A stretch of DNA of 64,000 bases from Shinisaurus crocodilurus (GCA_021292165.1 CM037879.1:113452359-113516358); one strand, 5' to 3'. Shown: positions 1-11,405, counted from the first letter of the stretch. Translations and numbers: made by a program. The notes: generated by a model from the letters alone, not told the origin.

Positions 1-289
1 CAATCTTGATTTAAATAGTAGTAATTTAAATCAATCCACAGTGGTTACAGTGAGTGACCAACATACAATTCACAAGCATTGCATTGCAACCCCAAGCAGC
101 TTTTACAAATGAGTGACAAAGGCGATAGCCTTTCGCACCGGCAAGGGGGTTCTGAGGAGTCTAGGCCTTGTCAGTCAATTGCTGTCAGCAACCTGTGCAG
201 AGGAGGCATCGCTATAGCAACTAGTGGATGGGCCATGCGCTTTGCCACTGACAGCAGGAGCTGTGCGTGGGCGAAGTCCGCACAGGACC

Positions 290-390
290 AGCGGCTCGGC
301 ATACCATACTTCCGTGTATAAGACGACCCTCAATTTTTCGACTAACAATTTAACGAAAAAGTATAGTCTTATACACGGAAAAATACGGTA
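290..390. mobile_element. Right half of the TATAAGACG repeat
   Basis: ACTTCCGTGTATAAGACGAC, then GTCTTATACACGGAAAAATA, the end of the family seen whole at 14.06 kb. Confidence 0.65.
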
Positions 391-609
391 ATTTTTACTC
401 ACTGTTTTGAAATATCTTTAAGTACCGTACATTTCCACTCTGATCCAGCAAGGGTAAGCAAACTGCAGTTAGTATATTATAGAAGAATACCATTCTCATC
501 CCAGTCAAAATATTAAACCACATTATGTTAGATGAAAAAAACATGGCAGACTTAGATTCTAGACTATATTAATATTCTACCTTCTAAATCAGAATCACAC
601 ACTGCCCTG

Positions 610-805
610 CTGAATTTCCTGTTAATTAAAATTAATCACAGCCTGAACTTTCTCAGTTGGCACTAAGTCCAGGTGCACACCCAAACTGTACACTTGGTCC
701 TTCAGGAGGAGTGCAACCTCATCCAAGACTGGATGTATTCCTCTGTCCAGATTGGTCAATTTCCCTATGCACAGTACCTTCATCTTGTCTAGTCTCAGCT
801 TGTTC
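610..805 (-). pseudogene. Small L2-type LINE fragment
   Basis: Minus strand NKLRLDKMKVLCIGK and LLLKDQVYSLGVHLD correspond to the end of an L2-type reverse transcriptase domain. Confidence 0.6.
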
Positions 806-989
806 CATCCCCAAACCACACCTCTTTTTCAAATTTAAGAAGTAAAGTAGGTCATTAACAAATTAGAAGGGGGCAGTGGAAGGCAGGAGGAGAAAAAAGT
901 TGCCTGCTCCTATTTTAATTCACCACAGGTCATCAATACAGATTAGCAGAAGGTTCATATTTTAGCTGTATTTGACATGATACATAATT

Positions 990-1083
990 ACTCAGAGCCT
1001 ATATTCTCTGGAGAGCTGCTGCCAATTGCTGCAGACAATACTGAACTATATGGGCTGACTTAGTATAAGGCAGGTTCCTATGT
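990..1083 (+). mobile_element. 3' half of the second tRNA-SINE family
   Basis: CTGGAGAGCTGCTGCCAAT, CAGACAATACTGAACTA and TATAAGGCAGGTTCCTATG are its CR1-like downstream half. Confidence 0.55.
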
Positions 1084-1099
1084 TCCTAGTAGACTACAT

Positions 1100-1175
1100 T
1101 GACTGGGTTCACATGACACAGCAATCCACCATGGGCAGCCAGCCATGGTGGGTTTTCACATTGTCTGAACCCAAT
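1100..1175. repeat. Imperfect palindrome
   Basis: TGGGTTCACATGAC...CACCATGG mirrored by CCATGGTGGG...TCTGAACCCA. Confidence 0.6.
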
Positions 1176-1353
1176 GCATTCTCCACAGGATGGCTTAATT
1201 TTCATGGACAAACCACCCTGAGAACCCATGGCTTGTTATAGAGTTGTTTATACCTATGGTTGATTGTCATGTCATCCAAACCTGGGAAAGCAATTTTATT
1301 GTGCATTGCTGGGATCGGCTACAGAGCCGCTTGGCAAAAGTGGTAAAACAACT

Positions 1354-2235
1354 GCCTTGTATGTTTCAGCTGTCAAAGGGAATAGCAAAGTGGAGTAGGC
1401 AACATACAAAGAAATTGATAACATGAGGCTGCATATAGGCTAATCTGCACACAGTTGCAAAGGATCGGGGGAGAAATAATAGCAAAAGAGAGACCCAGTA
1501 GCACAATTCAGAAGCACTGGAAATGGGGGAGGGGAGGCGAATTGAGCAAGTGCACCAAAAGGGGGGGCAATATCTCCCCCTTGGCAATGTGATCCTCTAG
1601 CTTTTAAGTGTTGAACTGGCACTTATGTGTCCTTCACCTTTTGAACACTTCCCTGAGTCTCCAGCTACTCTGGAAAGGGGAGATATTAACTCCCCCACTT
1701 TTTGCTGCTCCTTTTTGGAACACTTATTGCTGTGGTCGCTGTGCTTCAGTGGATGTGCACAAATCTCCCTGACGGAGCAGTTACTGCAGGTGCATAAATC
1801 CCCCCCCCCTCATTTAGTTCCCAGCCCTTAAATTTGCACAAATTTCCCTTCCATTTATTTTCCAGCCCTTAAATTTGCGCAAATATTCTGACAGCTTTAA
1901 AAACAAACAAACAAACAAACAAAACAACCATAGAGGGTGGCTTAATGGGATGGAGAAAATAGGGCGCTCACACCAGCAGTACTTACACCTGCCCCCACCC
2001 CTAATGGGTCCCCATCCACTCTGTCCCCTTCAGCTGCCTTCTCAGGTTTCCCCATTTTCAGTGCTTCTGAACTGCGCTACTGGGTCCCTCCTTTCTCTTA
2101 CTGATATTTCTCCCCTGGTCCTTCACAACTGTGCGCAAATTAGCCTGTATGCAGCCTCCTCTTGTCAGTGTCCATGTATGTTACCTACTCTACTTCCTGC
2201 TCCCTTTGACAGCTGAAACATACAAGGAAATTGAC
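1354..2235. repeat. Long foldback repeat: 180-bp arms, about 515-bp centre
   Basis: The left arm (1354-1535) includes CCTTGTATGTTTCAGCTGTC and CAGAAGCACTGGAAATGG. The right arm (2050-2235) is its inverse, with insertions and substitutions. The centre holds two direct copies of CCAGCCCTTAAATTTG (about 1826, 1861). No transposase; a non-autonomous DNA transposon is the likeliest source. Confidence 0.8.
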
Positions 2236-2620
2236 CAGGCAAGACTACACACATGGGATAGCCGATTGTGCAAGACATAATGATAATGATGATGATGAAC
2301 ACAGTTGTGCATTTTTGAGGCACCAATTATTTTTTTTTTAAGCTGGGGAATGAAAATGGGTAGCAACTGGAGTGGGGAGGGAACCAGGATAAGGAGACAA
2401 GTTGGGTTCTGCCACAAAGGCCCCTAGGATACATGGTGGAACTGGCTGGAGGACTGAAGGGGAAGGTGGGGAAAACAAGCCATGGCAAGCCCAGTCATCA
2501 GTCGGGCGTACCGTGGGTTCTTCTGTGAACAACCAACCCATCATGGCTTATTTGCAGGGTGGCTTAGCATGATGAGCAAACCCACCCACTGAGTTTTGGA
2601 ATTACCCAGAAACACTCCTT

Positions 2621-2774
2621 ACGCTGGCTCAGCTTGTCTGAGTGTGGAAAGCTAAGCAGGGTCAGGCCTGGTTATTACTTGGATGGGAGACCCCTTCTCT
2701 ACTTTCCTGCATTGAGCAGGGGGTTGGACTCGATAGCCTTGTAGGCTCCTTCCAACTCTATGATCTATGAAATC
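2621..2774 (+). mobile_element. 5S-rRNA-headed SINE with CR1-like tail, copy 1
   Basis: The head matches 5S rRNA over box A (AAGCTAAGCAGGGT) and box C (TACTTGGATGGGAGACC). The tail GGGGGTTGGACTCGATAG followed by CCTTCCAACTCTATGA is of CR1/L2 3'-end type. Confidence 0.85.
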
Positions 2775-3244
2775 TACTGTGCTCCATGCAGAAACCAGCT
2801 ACACCCCAGAACAAAGAGTTTAAGATGACTCCAGCAAAAGAGGCAAGTCACAAGGAAAATAAACTGGGATAGGTGTGGGAATCCCAACTCTTTTCACCTG
2901 CAAACAAAACCAAAACCAGCTCTCAAATTCTGAATAGGTTTATGTAGCCTGTGCCCTGTTACTTTGTAGGCTCACTTGCCAGTCAAGTTTGATAAACTGA
3001 ATTGCACAGAAAAGTTCCCACCATTAAAGTTAATTTTAATTTTTATTTTTTTAAGTGGTTGGGGACTTTATAAAACTTTTAAGTTCCATTGAATTCAATT
3101 AGATAATGTTGAAGTCACATTGATTTGATTTCAGTGAAAGATCAATGATACTTGAAAGTGCTTAGCTTTGGCTGTATCATGCTGTTGTTTTGTTTAAATC
3201 TACTCCTTTCATTGGGAGGAGGGGGAGCTTTTCTATGCAAGGAA

Positions 3245-3371
3245 GGGCACAATCCTATGCATGTGTAGATAGAAAAAAAGTAATACAATTCCCAGGTAGC
3301 TGAACTGGCTAGAGAATGCTGGGAGTTGTGGGACTTTTTTTCTGTCTAAACATGCATAAGATTGCACCTTT
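3245..3371. mobile_element. Foldback MITE family A, copy 1
   Basis: Nearly complete palindrome: AGGGCACAATCCTATGCATG outward ends, and an AATGCTGGGAGTTGTGGGAC inner arm. Confidence 0.75.
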
Positions 3372-3460
3372 AATTTATCAGACTGATTAGCAAGAAAGCA
3401 ATCTAATGACAGGGCATTGACTAAGGACCTATGCCAGAACTAGAAATATTCCAAAGCTAA

Positions 3461-3704
3461 TATTTTATTTTATTTATTTATTATATTTATACCCCACCTT
3501 TTTTCCTGCAAGGAACCCAAGGCAGCTTACATAATCATCCTCATCCTCCTCTCCAATTTATCCTCACAACCACCCTGTGAGGTAGGTTAGGCTGAGGAGT
3601 CAGTGACTGGCCCAAAGTCACCCAGTGAGTTTCATGTCCGAGCGGGGACTAGAACCCGGAACCCGAGTCCCGGTCCAACACTCTCACCACTACGCCAATG
3701 GCTT
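3461..3704 (-). mobile_element. tRNA-derived SINE (Sauria-type), minus strand
   Basis: Same family as the copy at 9.56 kb. The A/T tail is at the left (3461-3500) and the tRNA head at the right, ending near CCACTACGCCAATGGCTT. Confidence 0.85.
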
Positions 3705-3836
3705 GGATTCTTACCTCTTATTTCATGAATGGTACACATTCATTAAATGCGCTCTTCCCACCTTACTTCTGCACCTGAACCTTCCAAAAATTTATTCCTC
3801 AGGGTTGGAAGATACTTTGGAATGGTATCCTCCCAC

Positions 3837-3908
3837 AAGGGAGGATTTTTGCCAACTCCCTCTCCATCTGCAGTCCACACAGATGGAGTTGGCAAAAATC
3901 CTCCCTTA
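3837..3908. repeat. Perfect 23-bp-arm hairpin
   Basis: GGGAGGATTTTTGCCAACTC mirrored by GAGTTGGCAAAAATCCTCCC around a 25-nt centre. Confidence 0.9.
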
Positions 3909-4889
3909 TATAAATGGAGAAGCAACTTAGACCCACATCTATATCTAAAAATACTATAATACAGATTATTCCAGGATCCAGTTTTCACACCTTATGTATA
4001 TATGAACACATGTGAAATGTACCTGGAATTTTTTTCAAGTACAAAATCGGGGGAAATATTTTCTCAGATAAGTATCATCATCAATATATTGAAAACCTTT
4101 GGATCCAGAGATGTGTTAATGGAAGAAATGCTGATAGCAGCTATGATCCATGACCTCTTGTGCATGGAAGATTTGTGTGACATTGTGCAAGACCTTGTAC
4201 AAGAGATTTCACAATGCCTTGCACAAGATTTCAGTGCTCTTTTATCACACAAGGATCTTATGAGAAGTCTGAAAAGGCCTTTCTGCATGTGGAAGAGGCT
4301 ATCCACTTGAGGAAGGGCATCTCCAGATCCAATCTCTTGTCAAGATGGAATCTGATCAGAAAACATTGGTCATGGAAGACAGAGGAAGGCAAAGACATTA
4401 TCTCCTCTCCTTTCCAAACTGAAAACCTATATTCAGAAGTTGGGAAAGAAGATGGATTGCAGAACAATTGGTCTGGAGTCAGATTTCTTTTCAGAAGAAA
4501 GGAGCAGGTATGGAAATGAAGATTGACCTCATATCTTGTTCCACCTGTGGTAAGTCTAAATCAGCCTTCCACGGCCAGCATCAGGTTGGGGAAGGCGATC
4601 TTAAATGATTGAGGGGAGAGCCCCCCCTTCCCCCTTTCCCATCTTTGAGGTTATTGTAACTAACAGAATGGCAGAACCAGGGTCAGGTTCTGGCCTGCTT
4701 TTCCTATGCTCAGTTGCTGTGTGAACCCACCAAGGTAGCACTCACTCTTAACCCTAGGTTAACTGCTCATATGAGAAACTAGCTTTTTTTACCTGGCGTT
4801 GCATGGGTTATCATTTTCCTATAGGCACTATTTGTTCGAAATTCCTTAAGATAGCTGACTGCTGTTTTGAATCGCTCCATAGGAAAGGT

Positions 4890-5215
4890 CCCCCGGGACT
4901 GCACAATGAAATCCCAGTTCTCCCGGGACTACCTGCTCCCCCGGGACTACACAATGAAATCCCAGCTCCCCCCGCCCCCAGGACTACACAATCAAATCTC
5001 TGTCCCTCCCGGGACTACACAATCAAATCCCTGCTGCGCCCCCCCCCCGGGACTACACAATTAAATCCCTGCTTCCCACCCACCCCGGACTACACAATGA
5101 AATCCCAGCTCCCCCCCGAGACCACACAATGAAATCCCTGCTCCCCCCGAGACTACACAATGAAATCCCTGCTCTCCCCCCCGCCGGGACTACCCAACAA
5201 TGAAATCCCAGCTCC
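4890..5215 (+). repeat. GC-rich minisatellite, about ten units of 30-38 bp
   Basis: Each unit has GGGACTACACAATGAAATCC followed by a variable C-rich run. Open frames here merely translate the repeat. Confidence 0.9.
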
Positions 5216-6162
5216 CCCCCTACCCCCGTGTAGGCCCCGGCTACAGTTCATATGAACCAGGGATGTTGGAGAGTCCTTGGTCTCGAGTCATGAGTCTTTG
5301 AACCCTGAGTCTCGAGCCTGAGTCTGAGTCCTTGGTCCAAAATGGTGACTCACAAGTCCCGAGTCACTCCCAAAGCTGACTCCACGAGTCCCTATTAAAA
5401 TCAATTGGGGTTTTTCCTGAACAAAATAAGGCTACTTCAGATGTGTGGCTTAAATAAATTCTAGGCACAAGTGTGCCTTTTTATTTCAAAACTCTGCAAC
5501 TGATTTTGGCAAGAACAGACCAGGCAGACAAACTCAAAATAACCAGGCAGGCAGAGGGGGCAGGGAACCCCAAAGCAGGCAGGCAGAGGCCTTTGTCTTG
5601 GACAATTCAAACTGTGGAACTGGTCAAGAAGAGACCAGGCAGGCAGAGGAGGCAGGGAACCCCAAACAGGCAGGCAGAGGCAGCCAAACCCAAAATGTCC
5701 TGAAATCATTAGGAAAATGATTTAAAAAAATAAACTTGCTGTACTTCCTAAAACTTATCCATGTTGCATTTGAGGAACACGGTTTTTTCTAAATGTTTGG
5801 CTCCCATTCTGGAATGGTGAGGTCTCATCACAATTCCACCCTCACTGAACACCCACTCTACTGACCAAAGAGAGTCAGTAGTGAAAATGCCCAAAGAGAG
5901 AGGAGAGAGAGAACCCACACGCACTGGCTTTAGAAAAGCCCCCCCTTTAGATACTTTACGGTCTTTCCCTGGAGAAAGAAGCTGGATTACAAAATGCTTC
6001 ATTCTTAGTTCGAGAGCTACTGGGGGTCAAGCTTGCTCTGAAGCTATTGCCTCTGCCCTAAAGCCCTTACTCTTGGCTGAATGTTACACAGTGCGGAGGA
6101 AAGGATCTCTGCACGTGTAGATAACCACTCTCTAATTTGTAGTTATTACTACAGTTATATCC

Positions 6163-6310
6163 GGAAATTCACCCCCTCTCCGCCCCTACGCTTTAAGAAC
6201 CCACTGTGTGAACAGAATGCTGGACTAGATGGATCCTTGGTCTGATCCAGCATGGCTCTTCTTAGGTTCTTAAAGAGTAGGGGCGGAGAGGGGGTGAATT
6301 TCCAGCAAGT
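6163..6310. repeat. CR1-like fragment bounded by 30-bp inverted arms
   Basis: GGAAATTCACCCCCTCTCCG at the left is mirrored by CGGAGAGGGGGTGAATTTCC at the right. Between them lies ATGCTGGACTAGATGGATCC, a CR1/L2 3'-end motif. Confidence 0.75.
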
Positions 6311-6680
6311 TTGATCCCTTACAATTGTAATTTTTTCAAAACTAAACTTTGCTGGCAGTGCTTTTTTTTTCGCTCCAACACCCTGAATTATGAAGAGTTC
6401 TGTGTAACTGAAAAGCTTGCATCTTCCCACATCAATAGTAAATGATCCAACAGAGAGGGGGGTGGCATGGGAAAGCACTTATTTTTGTATCGCTTAGGGC
6501 AGATCTGCACAACAAACCTGTATTTGTGTTTATACCAGTTAAACTCTCATGGCTTCCTCCTCCTCTCCTCTCCCTGCCCTGCCCCGCTGCTCCAAATATT
6601 GGGAACTGTAGTTTATTGAGGCTGCTGAGAAAGATCCCACTCCCTCACAGAACTATGGTGGGGAAGGTATGATTTTGCAG

Positions 6681-6769
6681 CATGCAACCCTACACATCTG
6701 CTCAGAAACAAGCCCCACTGTTTTCAGTGGGGCTTTACTTCCAGGTAAATGTATCAAGGATTGCAGCCT
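6681..6769. mobile_element. MITE family B copy inside the hAT element
   Basis: Centre CCCCACTGTTTTCAGTGGGG, end AAGGATTGCAGCCTA. Confidence 0.6.
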
Positions 6770-8140
6770 AAACCAGTTCAAAAATCTGTCATGAAGATTC
6801 TGTCATGAAGACAGTTCAAAAATCTGTCATGCCTTCGCTTCAAGGTAAGAAAAACCAAAAGATTCCTTAAGGTGGCAGATAGACGTGTTCCCCCTTCTTC
6901 CCACCTGCCCCATTTGTTTTACCTTTCTATGAAAATAATTACCCCCCACCCCACCCAACAATTAAAAACAACAACAACTACACAAACCTTTTGTAAAAAT
7001 GGATGAGAAGGGGGGGGGCGATCAAACAAACTTTGTAGTCATGAGTAATATTTAAGTTCCTTAGAAAGTGGATGGAATTGCCTGGAAGAAACCTGCCTTT
7101 GCAGAACACACACAGAAACACACACAGCAGTTTAAAAAAGAAAAAAAGCAGCTAACTTAACTCTTTTTGAAAAGTTTCTTTCCATCCCTCTCCAGTGCTG
7201 CCTGGCGTCTCCTGTCCTCCAGCCGCTCTGCCTGGCTCCACGGCTACTGGAGTAACATTTAAATGGTTCCCCCGCACCGAGGTGGTGCAGCATTCAAAAG
7301 GAACCTACTGGAAACAGGGACTCGGAACTTTTGTTCCGAGTCGCGAGTCAAGTCTAGAGTCCCATTAAAAATATAGGGACTCGAGTGGGACGGAGGACTC
7401 AGTCGGACTCATGAGTCGAGTCTTGGAGTCCGAGTCCCCATCCCTGATATGAACATTCTGTTTTGACGTAGGAGAGATTTGCATATCCGCTCCTGATTGG
7501 GCCCCTGTGGCAGTTCATAAATATCTGACAGAAATATCTGATCTTAAGAGAGTCTACAGGTGATGAAGAGTGACCATGCCAAGTTTGGGGTAGATCCGTC
7601 AAAACGTGATGGAGCCTATGCAACAACGCCCCACACACAACAGTTAGTCATTTAAAAAGTTTCCCTCCCTTTTCACCCCCTCAGAGAACATTCTAAATGG
7701 CCTAGGGGAGATTTGCATACCCGCTCCTCTTGGCCCCTGCAGGAATTCATATGAACATTCTAAGTGTCTAAGTGTCGTATGGGCTATTTGCATAACTGCT
7801 CCCCTGTTGTTTTGCCCATAGGAGATATGAAAATGGGGCGATTCCCCCCCCCGCTTAGGGACAGAATTTCCAAAAATCCTTCCTTGGTGGGTGTCTATGT
7901 CATAAAAGCAATGTCCCTTCAAAATTTCACGTTCCTAGATTAAACAGTTTGAGCTGGGCGTTGATGAGTCAGTCAGTCAATCAGTCAGGACTTCTTTTAT
8001 ATATATCGATATGGACAGAACCTGGCCCATCTATTTTGTACTATCTAGGCAAGGAACAGGCTAATAGCACAATCTTAAGGGCTGTGTGTGTGAAGCCACT
8101 TCTAAAACCCTGGTGGCATAAGCCAGCCAGGGCAAGAGAT

Positions 8141-8196
8141 CTGTGTGTGTACGTACACACACACACACACACACACACACATAATATATATATATG
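8141..8196 (+). repeat. GT/CA/TA microsatellite
   Basis: A GTGTGTGT run, ACGTAC, a CA run, then a TA run. Confidence 0.95.
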
Positions 8197-8199
8197 TGG

Positions 8200-9340
8200 G
8201 GGAAGCAGACTTACCTTGTTGGCTGAAATGCTGTTTTTCAAAATTACTTATTCCTTGTTGTTCCAATTGGAGGAGGTAGTAGACACCTTAACTCCAGACT
8301 GGTATTGAAAGGGGCATGATCCTGGAGACTCCCCAGCTGAAGGAGGGGCTTTGGATCCAATAGATTCAAGGCCACCTCCATCCCACCCCATCCCCAGCAT
8401 GTCCCATTCTGTTCCCTTCCCCTGCCTACTGCTGGTGAGAACACCAATGGTAGTAAATATACATGTGTGGAGCTTTCTGCAGCTGTAACTGAAGTTTCTG
8501 GAATGGATGGTTTATCCTTGTGGAGAAACACTTCTCCGCTAGTGGAGAGTGGGACCGTTATCCCATCTAAGCCCTGTCAAATGGCCATTGGAGGTAGTTA
8601 GGATTCCTCTGTAAATATATAATTTAGTACCAGGTTATGCACATAGTTTTACATTACAGAACAGGCACTGCAGAAATAAAAAAAAATGTTAGGACTTCAT
8701 TACGGCCTTGATAAGTAGTCTACTAAAATCAATAAACAGACTTTCCACTGTAAACCTTTATGCATTGGGTAGTCACACGTAAGTGTGCAGTTAGCATTCT
8801 TGATAAATTGCTGCACAGTAAATGCTTTATAAGGGCAGTTTATCAGCCAATAAGTTATTGATGAAATTATCCAGCAAAATCTCAAAAGACCTTTGAGTTA
8901 AGAACTTGTGCAATTAGGTCATAAAAACAAAACAGGGTAGTGACAGGAGTACAAAGCCAATACAATTCAGGATGGGTGGTTTGATTTTGTTGGTTTTCAA
9001 AAACATACTCCTGAACTATACACAACCAAGTTATTTTCGTTTATTAAAAATAGAAGTAAAATGCCTCAGGGCTGTCTAGTTGTATATCTGGGAATAATTA
9101 AGATGACCACAATTCTCTTATTGGGAGATGCTTTAAGAGAAACTCATGCTTTAAGATGCTTTAAGAGAAACTCATTGCCCTTCTTATCTGAAACATTAAT
9201 GAAAGTATACATTAATCAGCAATGTTCTTGTTATAGTATCAAATGCTATCAAATTAAAGGTTTAAACATTCCTGGAAGTTGACAGTATTTTTGTTTCATT
9301 CTTTAGTTAACACATCTTTCTCTGAATCTTCAACTACACC
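8200..9340. other. Intronic stretch without recognised elements
   Basis: Nothing but a local direct duplication of GATGCTTTAAGAGAAACTCA near 9127 and 9157. Confidence 0.5.
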
Positions 9341-9563
9341 ACATCTACAGTCATGTGAAAAAGAAAGTACACCCTTCTGAAGTTCCATGGTTCCATGTAT
9401 CAGGACAGAAGAAAAATCATTGGGCCTGTACCAGGTGTCAAAATTAGGTAAAGACAACCGCAGATGAACAACAACACATGACAAAGTACACCGTGGCATT
9501 ATTTATTGCACAGAAATACAGCCAAAATGGAGAAGTCATGTGGGAAAAACTAAGAAAAACTGA

Positions 9564-9806
9564 GAGCCAGTGTGGCGTAGTGGTTAGAGTGTTGGACTGG
9601 GACTCGGGAGATCTGGGTTCTAGTCCCCGCTCGGCCATGAAACTCACTGGGTGACTTTGGGCCAGTCGCTTACTCTCAGCCTAACCTACCTCACAGGGTT
9701 GTTGCGAGGATAAAATGGAGGAGGAGGATTATGTAAGCCGCCTTGGGTCGCTTGCAGGAAAAAAGGCGGGGTATAAATATAATAAATAAATAAAATAAAT
9801 AAATAA
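9564..9806 (+). mobile_element. tRNA-derived SINE (Sauria-type), nearly full length
   Basis: The tRNA head shows box A (TGGCGTAGTGG) and box B (GGTTCTAGTCC). The body includes CTAACCTACCTCACAGGG and the copy ends in an AAATAA-type tail. It lies inside the left terminal repeat of the Tc1 element and is therefore younger than it. Confidence 0.85.
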
Positions 9807-9879
9807 GTACACCTTATGATTCAATAGCTGGTAGAACCATCTTTAGCAGTAATAACTTGAAGTAATCGTTTTCGGTATG

Positions 9880-10709
9880 ACATGATCAGTCTCTCACATC
9901 ATTGTGGAGGAATTTTGGCCCATTCTTCCTTACAATAATGCTTCAGTTCATTGCGGTTTGCGGGCATTTGTTTATGCACAGCTCTCTTAAGGTCCCGCCA
10001 CAGTATTTCAATCGGGTTGAGGTCTGGACTTTGACTGGGCCATTGCAGCACCTTGATTCTTTTGTCAGCCATTGTGATGTAGATTTGCTGGTGTGCTTGG
10101 GATCATTGTCCTGTTGCATGACCCAATTTCGGCCAAGTTTTAGCTGCCGGACAGATGGCCTCACATTCGACTCTGGAATACCTTGGTATACAGAGGTGGT
10201 CATGGTCGACTCAATAACTGCAAGGTGCCCAGGTCCTCTGGCTGAAAAACAAGCCCAAATCATCACCCCTCCACCACTGTGCTTGACAGTTGGTCTGAGA
10301 TGTTTGTGCTGATATGCTGTGTTTGGTTTTTGCCAAACGTGTCGCTGTGCATTATGGCCAAACAGCTCCACTTTGGTCTCGTCTGTCCAAAGGACATTGT
10401 TCCAGAAGGCTTGTGATTTGTTCAGATGCAACTTTGCAAACCCAAGTTGTGCTGCCATGTTCTTTTTAGAGAGAAGAGGCTTTCTCCTGGCAACCCTTCC
10501 ACACAAACCATACTTATTCAGTCTTTTTCTAATTGTACTGTCATGAACTTGACTGCGGCCTGTAGCACCTGAGATGTAACACTAGGATGTTTTGCAATTT
10601 CTCTGAGCATTGCACGGTCTGCCCTTGGGGTGAATTTGCTGGGACATCCACTCCTGGTGAGATTAGCAACTGTCTTGAATGTTTTCCACTTGTGAATAAT
10701 CTTCCTCAC
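9880..10709 (-). pseudogene. Tc1-family transposase, frameshifted
   Basis: It reads right to left. A helix-turn-helix part (10518-10709) carries KIIHKWKTFKTVANLTRSG and is in a different frame from the catalytic part. The catalytic part (9943-10506) has GRVARRKPLLSKKN, the first catalytic Asp in WTDETKVELFG and the second in [11 protein letters not shown]. The third acidic site block (SPDLNPIE) is present in the DNA near 10015-10040 but in another frame, so at least two frameshifts separate the parts. Tc1 transposases are usually about 340 residues. This copy cannot encode one and is a dead element. Confidence 0.9.
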
Positions 10710-11361
10710 TGATGGACTTTAAATTGTTTGGAAATGGCCTTGTAACCCTTCCCAGATTGATGGGCAGCAACAATTGCTTCCCTAAGATTGCTGATGTCTC
10801 CTCTCCTTGGCATTGTGGTAACACACACCTGACTGCTGGAGACCAGCAAACTCCTGACACTTCAGCTTTTATAGAGGTGGTCACACTTGCTGATGATCAA
10901 TTCATCAAGGGCATTTGCTTAGCAGCACCTGGCTGCTCCTTAGCCTCTTCATACCTATGGCAGCAGTAAGGGTGTACTTAGTTTTTCCCACATGGCTTCT
11001 CCATTTTGGCTGTATTTCTGTACAATAAATAATGCCACGGTGTACTCTGTCATGTGTTGTTGTTCATCTGAGGTTGTCTTTACCTAATTTTGAGACCTGC
11101 TACGGGCCTGATGATTTTTCTTCTGTCCTGATATGTGGAACCATGGAACTCGAGAAGGATGTACTTTCTTTTTCACATGACTGTATAATTATAGCAATTG
11201 ATCTGCAAGCATCTCATATACTGTATGCAGCACAAATGTCAACACAATGTTGACATTGTTAGCACAGTGACGTGTGTTAAAAATTAGAAAACCACATTAA
11301 AACAAAAGTACAAAATAAATTATTCTTAAAGATTTTTCTTTACAGCAAATTAAAGATCATT

Positions 11362-11364
<3 letters not shown>

Positions 11365-11402
<38 letters not shown>
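11365..11402 (+). repeat. GA microsatellite
   Basis: About 19 GA units. Confidence 0.97.

Positions 11403-11405
<3 letters not shown>

Larger units (their letters stand above)
5258..7446. mobile_element. 2.19-kb non-autonomous hAT-type element with perfect target duplication
   Basis: Both ends read CAGGGATG inward and continue into GAGTC-rich inverted repeats (left ACTC/GAGTC clusters 5270-5390; right 7320-7440). Flanking direct copies of ATATGAAC at 5250-5257 and 7447-7454 form an 8-bp target duplication, the hAT signature. The interior holds no transposase. It contains repeated CAGGCAGGCAGAGG segments (5520-5690) and a CR1-like fragment between inverted arms (6163-6310). Confidence 0.88.
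4780..8005 (+). mobile_element. Possible composite element carrying the minisatellite and hosting the hAT copy
   Basis: A left boundary near ACCTGGCGTTGCATGGGTTA and a right boundary at GATGAGTCAGTCAGTCAATC followed by ATATATATCGATATGG recall a repeat I have seen in vertebrate sequence but cannot name. Diverged direct repeats containing GAGATTTGCATA (about 7470, 7708) and CATATGAACATTCT lie inside. Confidence 0.35.
9348..11183 (-). mobile_element. Tc1/mariner transposon with long terminal inverted repeats
   Basis: The ends read CAGTCATGTGAAAAAGAAAG and its inverse, and the element is flanked by TA dinucleotides (9346-9347, 11184-11185), the Tc1/mariner target duplication. The inverted repeats are about 210 bp long (9348-9555 continuing at about 9806-9816; 10967-11183). 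A tRNA-SINE sits inside the left repeat. The transposase on the minus strand is broken. Confidence 0.93.

Noticed and set aside
4800..5132. 109-codon frame with repeating GLHNEIP-type motifs
   Set aside because: A translation of the minisatellite.
9570..9640. tRNA gene
   Set aside because: Boxes A and B belong to the tRNA-like head of a SINE; the 3' half of a tRNA cloverleaf is missing.
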